A stretch of 64,000 nt of DNA, from assembly GCF_000518645.1 (NCBI RefSeq), contig NZ_JADZ01000026.1, positions 1 through 64,000 on the forward strand. The letters are read 5' to 3'. The stretch comes from Curvibacter gracilis ATCC BAA-807. Its GTDB lineage: Bacteria; Pseudomonadota; Gammaproteobacteria; Burkholderiales; Burkholderiaceae_C. The position numbers were made by a program, and so were the translations under genes. Shown piece after piece: positions 62,587 to 64,000 of the stretch. Positions within the stretch are counted from its first letter, which is position 1. The number at the start of each line of letters is the position of its first letter. The notes beneath the pieces are model-generated. The model worked only from the letters and a program-made list of their open reading frames with translations. It made no database searches and was not told the DNA's origin.

Positions 62587-62657
62587 GGCTGCTGAGGCGG
62601 ACCTGGAACGCAATGAGGCTGTGATCGTATAGCGAAAAGCCTTGCGCCACAGAGGCC

Positions 62658-64000
62658 TCAGGCCGGAGGCCAGCTCGGTCGCGGGCGGAAGCGGCGTGTG
62701 TTTTCGCTGGGGGCGGGTGCCTGGCTGTTGAGCCAGCTGTCCTGTGCGCTGGGCGGGCCCTCCGCACTGTCCTCGGTGTCGGGCGTGGGGCGCTCCTGGC
62801 TGAGCCAGCTCAGGCGCCAGATCAGGCCCATGGTGACCAGGGCCAGCAGGGCGCTCAGCGCCATGATCCATTCGCTCCAGGGCGGCAGCACGCTGGGTTC
62901 GGACAGGGGCTTGCCGGTGGCACCCCCCCGGCGTGGCGCCTGGGCGGCCGGGCAGTCCGTGCGGTGAGGGGGCGGCTGGGTCGGGTCGGCCGAGGGGCTG
63001 GGTCTGCAGCGCGTGTCGGCCTTGAGGGGGGCGGCGGTCGTGCGGCCGGGGGCGGAGCTGCGCCGCACTTTGCCGGGGTCGGCTCCGGGCGCTGTGCTGG
63101 GTGATGTGTTGGGTGAGGTTCCGGGTGATGTGGCCAGGGCCACAGGCTCTTCGCAGCCGCGCCAGTCGGGTTCGACTTCGCCGGACTCGGAGGCTTCAGC
63201 GGGGTGGGCATCCTGCAGGCGATTGGGGCAGAGGCTGGCCTGGACCAACTGGCCCGGGCGTGCGGGCAGCGGGCCGCCGAGTTGGTTGCCCTCGACCTGC
63301 AGGCGTCTGAGTTGTTGCAGCGCAGACAGATCGGGCAGGGGGCCTGTGAAGAGGTTGTAGGCCAGGTTCAGTTGGCTCAGCTGGGGCAGGTCCAGCACCC
63401 GCGGCAAGGGCCCCGACAGCTGGTTGTGGTTGAGTGCCAGCACCGACAAGGCCGGCAGGTTGCGCAAGGGTGGCAGCGGGCCCGAGAGTTGATTGCCGGT
63501 GGCGCTCAGGGTGTGGAGCTGGAGCAGGCCGGAGGGGTTGGGCAGCGGGCCCTGGAAGTGATTCCAGTCGGCCAGGAAGGTGGTGAGCTGGCTCAGCGGA
63601 CCCAGCTCTGGCAGGGGGCCGCTGAACTGGTTGAAGCTGAGGTCAAGCGCCTGCAGGGCGCTGAGGGGGCTCAGGGCAGGCAGTGGCCCGCTGAGCTGGT
63701 TGTGGTTGAGGCGCAGGTTCTGCAGTGCGGGCAGACCCGACAGCTCGTGCAACGGGCCTGTCAGCAGGTTGTTGCTCAACACCAGGCTTTGCAGCCTGGG
63801 CAGGCGCAAGGGGGCTGGCAAGGGGCCGCTGAACTGGTTGAAGCTCAGGTTCAACTGGGTCAGGGCCGGCAGGGCGTTGAGGCGCGGCAAGGGCCCGGCC
63901 AGGCCCAGGTTGCCGCGCAGGTCCAGCGACTCCAGGGTGTCGAGGGCGGTGAAGGAGTCGGGCAGGGCCCCTTGCAGGCGGTTGCCCGGCAGGTGCAGGC
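62658..64000 (-). CDS. Plant-type leucine-rich-repeat membrane protein (5' end off window)
   Basis: About 447 codons are visible, open at the right edge. Eleven repeats of 22-24 residues follow the plant-specific pattern LxxLxxLxLxxNxLxGPLP (for example LQALDLSFNQFSGPLP). After a Cys-containing cap (CPNRLQD..WRGCEEP) comes a low-complexity TSPGTSPNTSPSTAPG stretch. One membrane helix (MALSALLALVTMGLIW) and a short Pro-rich tail follow. The layout suggests an exported LRR domain anchored in the membrane. Repeats of this GPLP type are typical of plant receptor proteins and rare in bacteria; a signal peptide would lie outside the window. Confidence 0.82.
   Translation of the reverse strand, partial: LHLPGNRLQGALPDSFTALDTLESLDLRGNLGLAGPLPRLNALPALTQLNLSFNQFSGPLPAPLRLPRLQSLVLSNNLLTGPLHELSGLPALQNLRLNHNQLSGPLPALSPLSALQALDLSFNQFSGPLPELGPLSQLTTFLADWNHFQGPLPNPSGLLQLHTLSATGNQLSGPLPPLRNLPALSVLALNHNQLSGPLPRVLDLPQLSQLNLAYNLFTGPLPDLSALQQLRRLQVEGNQLGGPLPARPGQLVQASLCPNRLQDAHPAEASESGEVEPDWRGCEEPVALATSPGTSPNTSPSTAPGADPGKVRRSSAPGRTTAAPLKADTRCRPSPSADPTQPPPHRTDCPAAQAPRRGGATGKPLSEPSVLPPWSEWIMALSALLALVTMGLIWRLSWLSQERPTPDTEDSAEGPPSAQDSWLNSQAPAPSENTRRFRPRPSWPPA

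Noticed and set aside
1-64000. CRISPR arrays, transposases or prophage structural genes
   Set aside because: No regularly spaced repeats, DDE motifs or capsid/tail genes were found on either strand.

Overview
This window is high-GC chromosomal DNA from a betaproteobacterium, most likely Burkholderiales, family Comamonadaceae or a close relative. The grounds are gene order (AI-2E transporter/hda/HAD/pcnB/folK opposite purM; hemC-hemD-hemX-hemY opposite ppc; gcdR against gcdH and its CoA-transferase; acdR against acdS), two orphan Bug-type solute receptors, FlhDC as flagellar master regulator, and GC-rich dispersed hairpin repeats. ACC deaminase and glutarate catabolism genes suit a soil, water or plant-associated aerobe. 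Family assignment is inference; no rRNA gene is present.

Layout. 1-7.8 kb: internally deleted MarR gene, purM, then a co-directional run (PerM-like permease, hda, HAD phosphatase, pcnB, folK), a Bug receptor and a small His/Ala-rich secreted protein. 7.8-11.9 kb: MNT-HEPN toxin-antitoxin-like pair, a 2Fe-2S flavin reductase, an SDR epimerase, TerC. 12-19.9 kb: ppk2, acyl-CoA synthetase, the glutaryl-CoA module with LysR regulator, a secreted intradiol-dioxygenase-like protein. 19.9-31 kb: duplicated DnaA-box-like sequence, small basic protein, DUF2889, orphan ParB-like protein, a candidate 62-nt sRNA, diguanylate cyclase, chemoreceptor, two exported proteins, and a HExxH lipoprotein with a coupled partner.

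31.0-36.3 kb: a compact island of about 5 kb, visibly poorer in GC, in the 3' end of a tRNA-Leu(CAA) gene and flanked by a direct repeat of about 156 bp. It holds a retron-like cassette (structured leader RNA, 77-aa helical protein, XRE regulator, reverse transcriptase with NAxxH and YVDD motifs), a convergent coiled-coil/two-TM protein of unknown family, and an integrase remnant broken by an in-frame amber codon and missing its 5' end. This is the best candidate for an undescribed system, plausibly anti-phage.

36.3-64 kb: cysM, NUDIX, TusA, valS-galU, an outer-membrane-like protein beside a class III cyclase-PilZ fusion, two YceI proteins with cytochrome b561, hemCDXY, ppc, a FUSC protein, a second Bug receptor, acdS/acdR, two lipoproteins (one FlgO-like), flhDC with dispersed repeats, a mercaptopyruvate-type sulfurtransferase, and the 3' part of a membrane protein with plant-like leucine-rich repeats running off the right edge.

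All calls come from reading sequence motifs and gene order; no database search was run.
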